64,000 bases of DNA from Planctomycetota bacterium. Its GTDB lineage: Bacteria > Planctomycetota > Planctomycetia > Pirellulales > Pirellulaceae. Position 1 is the stretch's first letter; each line of letters begins with the position of its first letter. The translations under genes were made by a program, and so were the position numbers. Location of the stretch: assembly GCA_029259935.1 (NCBI GenBank), contig JAJDEH010000298.1, forward strand, positions 1 through 64,000, given 5' to 3'. Below, piece by piece: positions 28,701-35,778 of this stretch. A model generated the notes under the pieces. The model saw only the letters and a program-made list of their open reading frames with translations. It had not been told where the DNA came from and ran no database searches.

Positions 28701-29736
28701 GCTGATCGCCAACATTGAATTTGGGTACGTAATCGTCCAACTCCGCCGGATTCTTGTTGACTAGCGCGATCACTTCGCCGTCGTGCACAATCACTTCCTC
28801 CGTCGCCGCGCTGTCGTCGAACGTATGGACGATTTCTCCGGTTGCCGCATCCAGGGCGGTTAGTGGCGCTTTGATTCCCAACGTCACATAAACGCGATCC
28901 CCGGTCGCCACCAACCGCCGGGCCAGTTGCGTGGGGCCGCTCTTCAGCGGCCAAAGGTGAGGGCTCCAAGTTTCTATCGGTTTCTTCCATAGGATGGTTC
29001 CATTAAAGGCATCCCGCGCGATCAGCATCCACTTGGGTGGCATTTGAATAGAAATGCGCGAGCCTTCGTCCATGATGTAAAAAATGCGGCCGCCGGCCGA
29101 CACCAGCGCGCTCATGCTGGCCATCCGGTCGTGATGCCGCGACCAGCGCGGACTGCCCAGCCATTGCAGATGTTTGGGCGGGCCAACGACATCATCATGA
29201 GCGACCGCGTTGCCGCTGGAGTCGTGCAAGAAGTGAGTCCACTCGTCGATATTCTTGGGACGCGGCTTGACCGTCTTCCGCCAAGAGCCTCCTTGTTTGA
29301 TGTAAGCGACGCCATTGGGAACCAGCACACGCATGACTTCCGACATGGCGATGCCGTCCAAGTCTTCCGCGACAACCAGGTTCACCAGTCCGTCGACGTA
29401 GGGCAGCCCGTTTCCGTTGAGCCGATCGATGGTGACCTCGCCATAAGACTGTTGCGATTTGACATACTCACGTGCTTGCTTGACGTTTTCCGCGTCGCGG
29501 TCGAGCCCTTGGACTTGAAAGCTGCTGCTGACCCGCAATGCCGCGGTGAGCCGGCCGTCGCCACAGCCGACGTGAACGACAAGGCCGCCACGGACTCCAG
29601 CGGCGTCGAGGATCTCGGAAGCCGACGGCGTGGCGCTTTTGTCGGCGGCACGCGCGACGTCTGCTTCCAGGATGGCCATCGCCGCCAGAAGACAGAACAT
29701 TAACGCGATAAACAGCGCCTTCGGTTTGAACTTCAT
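25780..29736 (-). CDS. Giant secreted protein: methyltransferase-like domain, PQQ beta-propellers and LamG domain
   Basis: About 1318 residues from the ATG at 29734-29736, chosen for its AAGGA site and the signal peptide that follows (PKALFIALMFCLLAAMAIL, ending ARA); the longer frame to 29847 adds 37 unlikely residues. Residues about 35-165 are a class I methyltransferase-like fold with an intact-looking SAM loop (VVHVGCGDGRLTAAL), acidic strand end GLDRD and a motif II-like VNLVVAED. Then PQQ-type propeller repeats (AFDAETGKRRW, ALNSASGEVLW, LRATDGELAWRF), a LamG/concanavalin-type domain around residues 1030-1190 (VMAWVNTEQPNG ... LYVNGQLAASGD ... GTIDEFRLYHGEL) and a final propeller strand region. 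A SAM-type domain on an exported protein is odd, since SAM is cytosolic, so it may have been recruited for another ligand. Confidence 0.85.
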   Translation of the reverse strand: MKFKPKALFIALMFCLLAAMAILEADVARAADKSATPSASEILDAAGVRGGLVVHVGCGDGRLTAALRVSSSFQVQGLDRDAENVKQAREYVKSQQSYGEVTIDRLNGNGLPYVDGLVNLVVAEDLDGIAMSEVMRVLVPNGVAYIKQGGSWRKTVKPRPKNIDEWTHFLHDSSGNAVAHDDVVGPPKHLQWLGSPRWSRHHDRMASMSALVSAGGRIFYIMDEGSRISIQMPPKWMLIARDAFNGTILWKKPIETWSPHLWPLKSGPTQLARRLVATGDRVYVTLGIKAPLTALDAATGEIVHTFDDSAATEEVIVHDGEVIALVNKNPAELDDYVPKFNVGDQRRVAQEFRWNEVERQIMAFDAETGKRRWKRETKVAPQSLTADAKNVVYHDGENVVCLDKQTGEQKWKSPPTQKADASGRRRPATMNFGPKLVLYDNVVLFAGGDRKMHAFAKGTGEELWTAPHAQSGYQSPEDLLVANGLVWNAPTTRTQDTGVFTGRDPKTGEVKVEFPPNVNTYWFHHRCYIAKATDKFLLPSRTGIEFVDMEKKDWNINHWVRGGCLYGVMPCNGLVYAPPHNCACYPEAKLYGMNVLAPASKSRAVPAEVSDEDRLEKGPAFGKIAAAGKPSKSDWPTYRHDAGRTGSTAAELSSDLKHAWQTPLGGKLSSVVIAEGRLFVAQVDEHTVHALNSASGEVLWSFTTGGRVDSPPTVDRGRVVFGSADGSVYCLRATDGELAWRFRAAPRDLRLTAFEQVESVWPVHGNILVKNDIAYFVAGRSNFLDGGLRFIRLNADTGEKLSESIIDDRDPETGADLQDRLQVLNMPVGLPDVLSSDGESIYMRSQQFDFEGNRIGIGPHSGQSAQQGSVQKGKTAHLFAPMGFLDDTYFHRAYWVYGRSFAGGHSGYYQAGKYAPAGRMLVADEANVYGFGRKAQYLKWTTTIEHQLFSSGKTPPEQATDGETAQTQKAARRGQTGSNMIRFEKTKSINPAKTPLAVMAWVNTEQPNGVIAARGGPAVGYALVVNKGKPQWMVRTSEEKLASISARKSIVGNWVHLTGVLTKDKKLQLYVNGQLAASGDAPKLLPSDPAQSLEIGGDDGGAVGGYRSPNLFMGTIDEFRLYHGELTADEIELLSSLDPESRGTKPKNATLNLACSFDDGKAMDQSGNKNHGKLDGNRKTEGKVRLAMRFRGKSSGRGGNSFVAHKWNEDIPLLARAMVKANDTLFIAGPPDLIDEEETFKKLMARDPDVQAELNEQNYALEGKLGGRLMAVSAKDGKTLSELPLNALPVWDSMAVANGRLYLSTTDGNVVCFGDKSK

Positions 29737-30029
29737 TGGTCGATTCCTTCGCATTTCCAGAGAGTTGGATTGTCGGGGCGGTTCGCGGAACAGCTTTAGC
29801 GCAAACGGCTTGCGCGCGGTTTTTGATCTTGCTGCAGCTTTTGACAACTATACATGAAGACAACAGGACAAGGGAACAAGTCGCCCAAAAAGTGTGTCAC
29901 AAAACTCCATGCCCACGCGGTTTAACGTCCGTCAAGGTGAGCCGAATTTGCACTGTCTTGAACTCGTGTTGTTGGTCGGTACCTGGGTGGGGTAGGTTAG
30001 ACGCATTGTCAGCAAAGGAGGCGACTACC

Positions 30030-31022
30030 ATGGCAACCACTTTGAACCCCGCGACGCCCAACTCGATTTGTCCGCGATGCGAAAATAGACTGGATGAGAT
30101 CACGCGTCTGAAGGCCGAATTGTCGGAGATGCGGTTGGCAAGGGATGGGGCGCGCTCTCGTGCCTGTTGGATGTTCGCGGCACTGGGAGTGTTTCTGCTG
30201 GCGACTCTTCCCCACGTCCCGCTGATCGGTTTGCGTTGGCTTGAAGAACGCGGAATCTATGACCAGTGGATTCTGTTTCCCCTTTTCGGTTTGCTTGTCG
30301 GATTGCCGTGGGCCCAATGGTCATTTATTGGCGTCGTGAGCATGCTTTATCAAAGCCGATTGTGGCAGCGAGTGCTGGTATGCATCGCCCTTTCCGCGAC
30401 CGCCGGCCTGACATTGGCAATCGTCGTCTCGGTGACCGATTCGGAACACTCCGAGATCCTAGCCATTGCCAATTTGGGACCCCTGCTGACGGTTGCTATT
30501 GCCATGCCGCCGTTCGTGGCACGCATGTTTCGGCGTTGGACGTTGGCTCCTCAATCAGTCCATGCCGCCGCCCGTCCCGTGTCGCTATGTAGCTATCTTG
30601 TCCTCATGGCGGTGGTCGGAATTGCGGTTGCCGTGCCGCGTTTCATCATCCAGGTTAGCAACATAGGACCGGCATGGGAGGACTTGGTGATCTACCTCGC
30701 GGTTTTTTCCGCTCCGCTGGTCGCCATGGGCTGCTTGCATGTGTTGTTGCTGCCGGCGATTCTAACGACTCAAACGCCGTGTTCAATTTCATGGAGACGG
30801 TGGCTCGGCCTCGCAGCGATCGTGGCGGTGAGTTGCGTCGCTTCGTCCGCGGCCTTTGCCGCGGTTCAAGGTTTCCGGGTGTGGGAGTTGTTGGTATTCA
30901 GCATGTTGCCATTAGTGCTGCTCGTTTGCGGTGGCACTTTTCTGGCGGCCGGCTTCTACTGGCTGCGGATGCTCGACCTTGAACTCGTGACACACCTAAC
31001 GAGCGAACCCAAGGCGGCGTAG
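30030..31022 (+). CDS. Polytopic inner-membrane protein of unknown function
   Basis: Start at the ATG 30030, preceded by AGGAGG about 7 bases upstream; a longer frame beginning at 29736 lacks this support. About 330 residues. The N-terminus has a possible small zinc knuckle (NSICPRCENRL; only two Cys, so uncertain) and a short coiled-coil segment (EITRLKAELSEMRLARD). Then six to eight hydrophobic segments run to the C-terminus, for example AALGVFLLATLPHVPLIG and LVLMAVVGIAVAVPRFI. No family is recognised. It diverges from the giant propeller gene at 29736 and converges on the metal permease gene at 31065. Confidence 0.8.
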   Translation: MATTLNPATPNSICPRCENRLDEITRLKAELSEMRLARDGARSRACWMFAALGVFLLATLPHVPLIGLRWLEERGIYDQWILFPLFGLLVGLPWAQWSFIGVVSMLYQSRLWQRVLVCIALSATAGLTLAIVVSVTDSEHSEILAIANLGPLLTVAIAMPPFVARMFRRWTLAPQSVHAAARPVSLCSYLVLMAVVGIAVAVPRFIIQVSNIGPAWEDLVIYLAVFSAPLVAMGCLHVLLLPAILTTQTPCSISWRRWLGLAAIVAVSCVASSAAFAAVQGFRVWELLVFSMLPLVLLVCGGTFLAAGFYWLRMLDLELVTHLTSEPKAA

Positions 31023-31064
31023 GCGGTCGGCGAAATCGGTGGTTCATGCTCCGAACGGCATGGG

Positions 31065-32591
31065 TTACGGACCTTCCAACCGAACGGTCACCTGGTCGGC
31101 CGTTTTGTGGTCCAAAAGGGCTTCGGATCCGTCGGGTAAGATGAATACCCATTGTTTGCCATCCGCTCGGCGGCGACCCGCGGAGATTCTCATGCCAACT
31201 TCTAGAGTCGTTTCGTGGGCCTCGTCGGAGAGCGCGGTGACGGTGGCCTGGTGCCCGTTTCTCAAAAGGCTGGCGTTGATCTCCGTACCGGGCACCAAGT
31301 GGACAATGTCTTCGGGAATCTCCGCGCCATGGGGGTCGGTCAGCGGGTGTCCCAGTTTGTCGTCCAAATAGTCGACGGCCGCTTCGTCGTGCACATGCTC
31401 CAACCGATGCGCCTGTTCATGCAGTTGCTCTTCCGGCATGCCGACATGTTGCAGATAGCTTTCCCACAGCCGATGCGCTCGCATCAGGCGTCGCGCCTCG
31501 CGGCGGCCGTCCGTTGTCAATGCGACTTGGTCGCCCTCAAGTGAAAGGTAGTTCTGCCGTTGAAGCGAACGCAGCGCCCGTTGGATGCGACCCAGCGGAG
31601 CTTGCACATAAGAGACTATCGTGGCCACGGGAACTTGTGGCTGCTTGGCTCTCAGAATGCTGCCCAGCACGTCTTCCACCAGTTGTTGGGGAATCGCTCG
31701 TTGACGTCGCAGCCAGTTGGCGATCAGGCCATATCGCGGCGCGACAACGAGAACCAATGCGAACTGCGCGGTACTGGCCACGACGATCGCCGGTCCTGGT
31801 GACGTGCCGAAAAAACCCGAGAGGAAGTAGCCGATTAAGAAACTCGCCACTCCGAACAAGGCCGACACCACGAGCATGCGGCTTAAGCGATCGCAAACGA
31901 GATAGGCGGTCGCGGCGGGTGTCACCAGCATGCCAACAACCAGAATCACGCCCACGATGTTGACGGCGCTGACCACCACCAAGGAAGTGCAGGCGGTAAG
32001 TAGATAGTCCAACAGTAACACGGGCACGCCAATCGACGCCGCCATCACTGGGTCGAAACTGGTCAGTTGCAGTTGCCGGAACAACAAAACGACAACCGCC
32101 AACACAAATGCAGTAACAAACGCCATCATCCATAATTGCGAATCGTCGACTGCCAAGACGGTGCCCACCACGAAGTGGTAAAGGTCGATGTGGACGCTGT
32201 CGCTAAAGAACGAAACCAACAACGCTCCGACGGCGAAGATTCCGGTATACATCGCGCCAATTGCGGTGTCTTCCTTGATTCGCGAAACCTTGGAAACAAA
32301 CGCGACCATGGCTACCGTGAGAAAACCGGCCAGGATCGATCCGACTAACATGCCCGCCGCGCTGACCGAGACTTCGAAGATCAACTTCATGATCAAGTAG
32401 CCGACGACCACGCCGGCCAGCATCGAGTGGGCGATGGCATCTCCAAGGAAGGCCATTCGTCGCAGAATGATGAAGCAACCGATCACCGCGCAGACGACCG
32501 AGACCAGCAGGCCCGCGATCATCGCTTTGATCAGATACGGGAATTGGCGATGAAAATCAACCAGCGCTTCGTAGATCCCGTCCATCGTCAA
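31065..32591 (-). CDS. Metal ABC permease (ABC-3 family) fused to a DtxR/MntR-type repressor
   Basis: A 508-residue protein. Residues about 1-290 are an ABC-3 (ZnuB/MntB) permease with eight to nine membrane helices and family elements such as RRMAFLGDAIAHSMLAG and VVSAVNIVGVILVVGMLVTPAATA. From about residue 300 a DtxR-like metalloregulator follows: winged helix (about 303-366), then dimer and metal-binding region (RAHRLWESYL, HEQAHRLEHVHDEA, LGHPLTDPHGAEIPED, 371-428) and an SH3-like end (437-505). This is the architecture of chlamydial YtgCR, where the repressor is released by cleavage. The start overlaps the ATPase stop by 4 bases (ATGA), so translation is coupled. I infer Mn2+ or Fe2+ import with built-in autorepression. 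Confidence 0.9.
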   Translation of the reverse strand: MTMDGIYEALVDFHRQFPYLIKAMIAGLLVSVVCAVIGCFIILRRMAFLGDAIAHSMLAGVVVGYLIMKLIFEVSVSAAGMLVGSILAGFLTVAMVAFVSKVSRIKEDTAIGAMYTGIFAVGALLVSFFSDSVHIDLYHFVVGTVLAVDDSQLWMMAFVTAFVLAVVVLLFRQLQLTSFDPVMAASIGVPVLLLDYLLTACTSLVVVSAVNIVGVILVVGMLVTPAATAYLVCDRLSRMLVVSALFGVASFLIGYFLSGFFGTSPGPAIVVASTAQFALVLVVAPRYGLIANWLRRQRAIPQQLVEDVLGSILRAKQPQVPVATIVSYVQAPLGRIQRALRSLQRQNYLSLEGDQVALTTDGRREARRLMRAHRLWESYLQHVGMPEEQLHEQAHRLEHVHDEAAVDYLDDKLGHPLTDPHGAEIPEDIVHLVPGTEINASLLRNGHQATVTALSDEAHETTLEVGMRISAGRRRADGKQWVFILPDGSEALLDHKTADQVTVRLEGP

Positions 32592-33475
32592 CTACTCCCT
32601 GGTTCTTCCCCTTGCCAAGGGGGAGTTACAGGGGGCCGACCGGGCTGAGCCAAGTTGGCGAATACGCGCAGCTTGCCCTCATACACTTCGCTCAACAGTT
32701 GTGGGTGCAGAACAGCTTCAGGCGGACCGTAGGCAAACAGCCGCTGCTTGAGCAAGATCAGAGTATCGAAGTATTCGGCGGCGGTTCCCAGATCATGATG
32801 CACGACCACCAACGTACGGCCGGTCGCCTTGGTTTGCTCCAACACGTCCAAGATCGCTCTTTCGGTGGCCGCATCGACGCCGGCGAACGGTTCGTCCAGC
32901 AATAAGATTTCCGCGCCTTGCGCCATCGCGCGAGCCATGAATACGCGTTGCTGTTGGCCGCCGGAAAGCTGGCCGATTTGCCGATCCTTGAGGTCCGACA
33001 TGCGTACCTTGTCCAGCGCCTCGTCGGCAATGCGAACGTCGTCCTTGCTGAGATCTCGCCACCAGGGTACTTCTCCGTACCGTCCCATCAGAACGACTTC
33101 GCGAACCGTTACTGGAAAATCCCAATCGACCGATCCGCGCTGGGGCACATAAGCAACACGCCCCTTCGCTTTGTCGGCTGCCTGGCCGAACAATCGCACC
33201 GTGCCGAAATCGGGTTTGATGAATCCAAGGATGGCTTTAATCAACGTCGACTTGCCTGAACCATTGGGTCCGATGACGCCGATTAGCTGGCCGGGCGGGA
33301 TCGCCAGCGAAACATCCAACAAGGCTGGAACCGGTCCATAGCTTACCGTAAGGTGTTCCACCTCTATTGCGAATTGGCCGACTTTCTTCCGACCATTCAG
33401 ATGGGGCGTGTCGGTCTTGACCGGTTCTTTGTTCATGCGAACGACCGTGATAGGGCGTAACTCATGCCATTCCAC
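32588..33475 (-). CDS. Metal ABC transporter ATP-binding protein (ZnuC/MntB/YtgB-like)
   Basis: A 295-residue ATPase. Walker A GPNGSGKST, signature LSGGQQQRVF, Walker B LLLDEPFAGVD and the switch His in VVVHHDLG are all present; the extension KAKGRVAYVPQRGSVDWDFP is typical of manganese/zinc/iron importers. The gene may start at ATG 33475 or 33436; the shared core begins VGQFAIEVEHLTVSYG. The last residues (RPPVTPPWQGEEPGSS) are encoded by an interspersed palindromic repeat (see 32605-32625), so the C-terminus has probably been extended by repeat invasion. Its stop overlaps the start of the permease-repressor gene, so the two products are made together. Confidence 0.92.
   Translation of the reverse strand: MEWHELRPITVVRMNKEPVKTDTPHLNGRKKVGQFAIEVEHLTVSYGPVPALLDVSLAIPPGQLIGVIGPNGSGKSTLIKAILGFIKPDFGTVRLFGQAADKAKGRVAYVPQRGSVDWDFPVTVREVVLMGRYGEVPWWRDLSKDDVRIADEALDKVRMSDLKDRQIGQLSGGQQQRVFMARAMAQGAEILLLDEPFAGVDAATERAILDVLEQTKATGRTLVVVHHDLGTAAEYFDTLILLKQRLFAYGPPEAVLHPQLLSEVYEGKLRVFANLAQPGRPPVTPPWQGEEPGSS
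32605..32625. repeat. Palindromic repeat inside the 3' end of the metal ATPase gene
   Basis: TTCCCC TTGCC AAGGGG-type palindrome with flanking GGGGG and GTTACAGGGGG. The encoded PPVTPPWQGEE is the usual translation of the widespread CCCCTnTAACTCCCCCTTGnCAAGGGGGAG type of interspersed repeat. The same core occurs at 37501-37522 and in split form at 22389-22466. Confidence 0.65.
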
Positions 33476-33533
33476 CAGGCCAAACCTAAATGGAGATGTC
33501 GCGGGTCGTCGCGTTCCCTGTCAGTGACGGTGT

Positions 33534-34094
33534 TCATTTTGAATCTGATCTTGGTTCATTTGGAATCTGATCTTGCGGTGGCACATCCACCAAAATTTGT
33601 TCGCTAAAGTTCCCGCCCGGAGGGGACCACTTCGTCGTTTCGGCAATTGTCTGTCCGTTGCGTCGCATTCGAATTCGAACGGCGCGCTCGGGAATGTAAA
33701 CCTCTTCGGAAGCGTCTTCCTTATCGGGATCCAAAGAAAAAGCGTCGGTGGTCGGAGCGGCGCCTTGCAGATTGATGTCGGGCACCACCACTTCGACGTT
33801 AAATTCGTTCAAGCCCTGTTTCACGTTCTCGATCGGAATGACGAAGGGTATGCCCGCTCGAATGGGCTCAGACGTGTGAAAGACGCTCTTTTCAAACTTG
33901 ACCTTGAGCGTTGTCGGTGTCGTGGTGAACGAATTGTCAACGGCGTCGAAGGTCAGCGTAATGTCGACCACAAACTCACCTTGGGCCGGTGAAAGCTGAA
34001 AGTCCACCGGGGGCAGCGAGTCAACAAAAACGCGATAGAGGGCCACACTGCCAAGGCTGACGACCACAACGATAAGGGCGAGCAGGGGACGCAT
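33534..34094 (-). CDS. Small membrane-anchored protein in the metal uptake operon, function unknown
   Basis: A 186-residue protein with an N-terminal hydrophobic anchor or signal (LLALIVVVVSLGSVALY). The rest is a beta-rich domain with no His/Cys metal cluster and ends in a Pro/Asp/Gln-rich tail (DVPPQDQIPNEPRSDSK). No family recognised. It lies between the binding-protein gene (11 bases away) and the ATPase gene, in the same direction, so it belongs to the operon and may serve as an accessory periplasmic factor; that role is inferred from position only. Confidence 0.72.
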   Translation of the reverse strand: MRPLLALIVVVVSLGSVALYRVFVDSLPPVDFQLSPAQGEFVVDITLTFDAVDNSFTTTPTTLKVKFEKSVFHTSEPIRAGIPFVIPIENVKQGLNEFNVEVVVPDINLQGAAPTTDAFSLDPDKEDASEEVYIPERAVRIRMRRNGQTIAETTKWSPPGGNFSEQILVDVPPQDQIPNEPRSDSK

Positions 34095-34105
34095 AACGGA
34101 GGCGA

Positions 34106-35029
34106 TTATTCAAGACCACGTACGATGTTTAATACGTTTTCACGCATCATACCAATATACGTAGCGCCCGCGGTGCCTGCCTTCCCCATCGAATCCGAAT
34201 ACAGTGGCGAACCGACTGCCACTCCGGCGTCGTTGGCGATCTGGCGAATCAGCCGATCATTGACGCTGGTCTCGACAAAGATCGACTTCACGCCGAACTT
34301 GCGAATGGAATCGATCGTCTGCTGCCGCTTTTCCGAGGTGACACCGGCCAGCTCTTCAGTCGACCAGCCCACGGGCGAAGCCGACTTGAAGCCGTATTGC
34401 TCACAAAAGTAGTTGAAGGCGTCGTGACTGGTAACCAAGACTCGCCTTCCGCGCGGGATCGCCGTGACCTGCTTGAAAATCCACGCATCCAACATCTGTA
34501 GTTGGCTGAGGTAGAGTTCCGCTCGGGCGGTGTACTCCGCGGCGTTTTCAGGGTCGATCTCGCTGACTCCGTGCAGCAGGTTTTTCACGTATTGGGCCGC
34601 GTTCTTGACGCGAAACCAGGCGTGAGGATCCTCAACCGTTCTGCCATCTTCTTCAAGCTGCAGAGGCTTAATGCCGTCGACACAGGTCACCAGCGGCTTT
34701 TGCGCGTCGGTGGCGAGTGTCTTCATCCAGTCTTTTCCCTCCAGATGCCAGCCATTGTGGGCACACAGATCGGCCTCGGCCACGAGCCGCGCGTCCGACG
34801 TCTTCACCGAATACAAATGTGGATCAGCCCCCGCACCCAGCACACTCGTGACTTCCCAGCGGTCGCCGACAATTTGACGAGCGAAATCGGCGATTTGAGT
34901 TGTGGAGCAGACTAATATCTTCTTTTTCTCTTCCCCCTCTTCGCTGGACTGCCCGAACAATTCGGTGCAACTCAACACCACGGTCAACAAGAACAACGAT
35001 TTGAGCAAGTTAGAAAAGAGAGATTTCAC
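34106..35029 (-). CDS. Periplasmic metal-binding protein of an ABC importer (ZnuA/MntA/YtgA-like)
   Basis: A 307-residue protein from a GTG at 35027-35029 with AAGGCG 6 bases upstream. A signal sequence is visible (LLKSLFLLTVVLSCTELFG); a Cys in it could be lipidated. The fold is cluster A-I: VCSTTQIADFARQIVGD opens it, ADPHLYSVK gives the first metal His, EDPHAWFRVKNAAQYV the second, with an Asp/Glu pair in IFVETSVN and SPLYSDSMG. Absence of the long His-rich loop argues for manganese or iron over zinc. It is the first gene of the unit binding protein - small protein - ATPase - permease/repressor, and a candidate operator precedes it. Confidence 0.92.
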   Translation of the reverse strand: MKSLFSNLLKSLFLLTVVLSCTELFGQSSEEGEEKKKILVCSTTQIADFARQIVGDRWEVTSVLGAGADPHLYSVKTSDARLVAEADLCAHNGWHLEGKDWMKTLATDAQKPLVTCVDGIKPLQLEEDGRTVEDPHAWFRVKNAAQYVKNLLHGVSEIDPENAAEYTARAELYLSQLQMLDAWIFKQVTAIPRGRRVLVTSHDAFNYFCEQYGFKSASPVGWSTEELAGVTSEKRQQTIDSIRKFGVKSIFVETSVNDRLIRQIANDAGVAVGSPLYSDSMGKAGTAGATYIGMMRENVLNIVRGLE

Positions 35030-35072
35030 GGTATTCGCCTTGATGAAAGGTCGTTTGATTACCCAGTTTATT

Positions 35073-35092
35073 GATTTTGGTCAATCAAAATC
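35073..35092. promoter_or_regulatory. Candidate MntR/DtxR-type operator upstream of the metal uptake operon
   Basis: GATTTTG (35073-35079) and CAAAATC (35086-35092) are perfect inverted arms around a 6-base centre, 20 bases in all, 43 bases before the GTG of the binding-protein gene. Size and AT-rich symmetry suit DtxR/MntR family operators, and the repressor domain is encoded in the same operon. This is inference from shape and position. Confidence 0.5.
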
Positions 35093-35351
35093 TATTGTAA
35101 GATACATGAAAAATGACGCTCGTCAAGTGGATTCTGCCTTATGAAGCGATAGCAAGCCGGCCAAATTCCGACAAATTCGGTTTTGACAAGATCGGCCCTC
35201 GTCGATATTCTCACGCCCGACCTGGATGGACTCGACATGGATGTCGTTTCAACCGGGATGACTGCATGGCCTACCGTCCGCACAGCCAGGGCAGACGAAT
35301 ATCCAACCTAACTCGGACAGCGGGATCCCGGTCGCACATGGAGGTGCATCG

Positions 35352-35723
35352 TTGATTTCAGAGTCTGCACGTGGCACTGAAAAAAGTGTCCTCATCGTTG
35401 ATCAGTCGGCAGAAAACCGCGAGGTTTTGAGTACGGCTTTGCGCCGGCGCGGGTTGCGGATTCTGGAGGCGGCCGGGCCGCGTGAAGGCGTCCAGCTTGC
35501 CCAGAAATTCCATCCCGAGGTAATCGTGCTGGATGTCGAGACCGGCGTCGAGCAGTCAATCCATGACCAATATGACACCGAAACACGAGAACAAAACTCA
35601 TCGATGGTCATCCTCGGCCGATATCCGACCACCAGCGAGTCCTCCACCCGGCACGAGGTCGTGCAGAAACCCTACCACTATGGCCCATTGATTCGTACAA
35701 TCGAAAAGTTGGCCGCTCAATAG
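35352..35723 (+). CDS. Stand-alone receiver-domain protein, partly degenerate
   Basis: A 123-residue protein from a TTG start that has a strong GGAGG about 7 bases upstream. It is a CheY-like fold without an output domain: VLIVDQS gives one Asp of the usual acidic pair (Asp17, with Gln18 instead of a second Asp), VLDVE gives the phosphoacceptor position (Asp61), and QKPYH gives the conserved Lys (106). The Thr/Ser normally after the fourth strand is replaced (ILGRY). So phosphorylation is possible but metal binding would be weakened. It precedes the FHA-GAF-histidine kinase gene by about 55 bases, which is the probable partner. Confidence 0.8.
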   Translation: MISESARGTEKSVLIVDQSAENREVLSTALRRRGLRILEAAGPREGVQLAQKFHPEVIVLDVETGVEQSIHDQYDTETREQNSSMVILGRYPTTSESSTRHEVVQKPYHYGPLIRTIEKLAAQ

Positions 35724-35778
35724 CCTCAACGGCTGTTGACGGGCACTTTTACCAGCTCAACTGTTGGCGAATCACACA

